From Clostridia bacterium (lineage in GTDB: Bacteria > Bacillota > Clostridia > Oscillospirales > CAG-382), in assembly GCA_900757905.1 (NCBI GenBank), contig CAAEPN010000046.1, positions 1 through 6,044 of the forward strand: 6,044 nt of DNA, given 5' to 3'. The notes under the pieces are model-generated. The model made no database searches. It saw nothing but the letters and a program-made list of their open reading frames with translations, and was not told the DNA's origin. Shown piece by piece: positions 5,560 through 6,044 of this stretch; position 1 is the first letter of the stretch, and the number at the start of each line of letters is the position of its first letter. The translations under genes and the position numbers were made by a program.

Positions 5560-5579
5560 AAAAGCACGTCGGGCGTGCT
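5558..5579 (-). terminator. Terminator-like hairpin facing against the germination operon
   Basis: AGCACG (5563-5568) pairs with CGTGCT (5574-5579) around a 5-nt loop. A-residues precede it on the plus strand, so only minus-strand transcripts would get a hairpin followed by TTTTTT. It would stop antisense transcription entering from the right, immediately at the 3' end of the GerB-like gene. It is the same module, with the same stem and A-tract but a different loop, as the one at 202-224. On the plus strand the stem is followed by ATCCG, so it is a poor terminator for the operon. Confidence 0.4.
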
Positions 5580-5592
5580 ATCCGTGTTTTGT

Positions 5593-5882
5593 CCTGCTTT
5601 TTCAAAAGCAGGGAAATGTTCCCGTCCGGGAACGCCTAAACGGCGGCTAAGCCGCCTGAGAATGCTTGCGAAGCAAGCGGCACACACGCTTTGCGTGTAC
5701 AGGTAGGGGCGGCGCCTCGACGCCCCGAGAAATGCCGTGATGCGGCTTGCCCGAAACCGCCACCTGTGTGCGCTGAATCGAGGTTTGCAAAACCTCGAGA
5801 GTTTCCGAAAAAGGAAACGGTTTTATTCTTTTCGCTTCTACGAAAAGAACCAAAAGTAGCCCAGAGGGTTGCGAACCTCTGG
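5593..5882. repeat. Right array of small hairpins
   Basis: About eleven short inverted repeats follow one another: 5593-5612 (CCTGCTTT), 5618-5633 (GTTCCC), 5642-5656 (GGCGGC), 5664-5678 (GCTTGC), 5684-5698 (ACACGC), 5706-5726 (GGGGCG), 5734-5746 (GCCG), 5779-5797 (CGAGGTTT, 3-nt loop), 5801-5818 (GTTTCC), 5826-5849 (TTCTTTTCG) and 5861-5882 (CCAGAGG). Most loops are 3-6 nt. The CGAGGTTT, GTTTCC and TTCTTTTCG modules, followed by AACCAAAAG and then the dispersed repeat, occur in the same order in the left flank. No open frame here encodes a recognisable protein. The first seven are mostly perfect but differ from the left array, suggesting modules are gained or exchanged. Confidence 0.75.
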
Positions 5883-5893
5883 ACTCCGGGAAC

Positions 5894-6044
5894 GGTTCAA
5901 AACTCTATCGATTATGTTTTTTCGTGACATTCGTCCCTAAACCGGTATATGGTACGACCCGCTTTTTTGGATGTTTTGAACCGGTGCGAATGGGTTATTG
6001 TACAGCAGACGCAAGACCGATATTTTTCGAAAATGGGTTACCAC
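5894..6044. repeat. Dispersed repeat, copy 2 (truncated by the window edge)
   Basis: This is the second copy of the element at 344-503, in the same orientation. It begins with GGTTCAAAACTCTAT (5894-5908) and matches without gaps from 5931 to 6037. It lacks a 9-bp segment present in copy 1. The terminal inverted arms CGGTTCAAAAC and GTTTTGAACCG are fully conserved, and the inner segment TCGTCCCTAAACCGGTATAT is identical. Similarity weakens but seems to continue through the last seven bases, so the true right boundary lies outside the window. Confidence 0.75.

Noticed and set aside
1..6044. Shared TTACCAC at both window ends as a sign of circularity
   Set aside because: Only seven bases match, and the right end lies in a repeat whose left copy reads differently, so it is not evidence for a circle.

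Overview
The window looks like the chromosome of an endospore-forming Bacillota, most likely a Clostridia-class anaerobe. The evidence is a complete spoIIAA-spoIIAB-sigF operon and a GerA-type spore germination operon, both with ordinary Shine-Dalgarno sites, ATGA start/stop overlaps and moderate GC content. I cannot name the species from sequence alone.

Layout. Positions 1-670 are non-coding. They hold a candidate vegetative promoter pointing out of the left edge (1-29), a very T-rich tract (11-147), a chain of small perfect hairpins (170-310), and the first copy of a dispersed repeat of about 150 bp (344-503). On the minus strand, 2276 down to 671 encodes SpoIIAA (anti-anti-sigma), SpoIIAB (anti-sigma kinase) and sigma-F, the classic partner-switching module that turns on forespore transcription. 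A divergent 197-bp intergenic region (2277-2473) follows. On the plus strand, 2474-5559 encodes a tightly packed three-gene operon: a GerA-type receptor A subunit, a very short GerC-like lipoprotein, and a 10-TM GerB-like permease. Positions 5560-6044 are non-coding and repeat the theme of the left flank: another hairpin chain, then a second copy of the dispersed repeat, which runs off the window.

How the parts fit. Just upstream of the germination operon is a very good match to a sigma-F promoter (GCATA, 14 bp, GGCAAAACTA) at the right distance from the ribosome binding site. The inferred circuit is that the left operon makes sigma-F, which then transcribes the divergent receptor operon in the forespore, so regulator and target share one intergenic region. 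A perfect 10-bp inverted repeat spans this promoter.

Most interesting points: the truncated GerC that keeps only a domain-1-like part plus a low-complexity linker; the sigma-F promoter wrapped in an inverted repeat; and the two flanking non-coding blocks, built from a shared kit of hairpin modules with apparent base-pair covariation plus a structured direct repeat of about 91% identity by hand count. These flanks resemble a dispersed structured element family rather than random intergenic DNA. All alignments here were done by eye.
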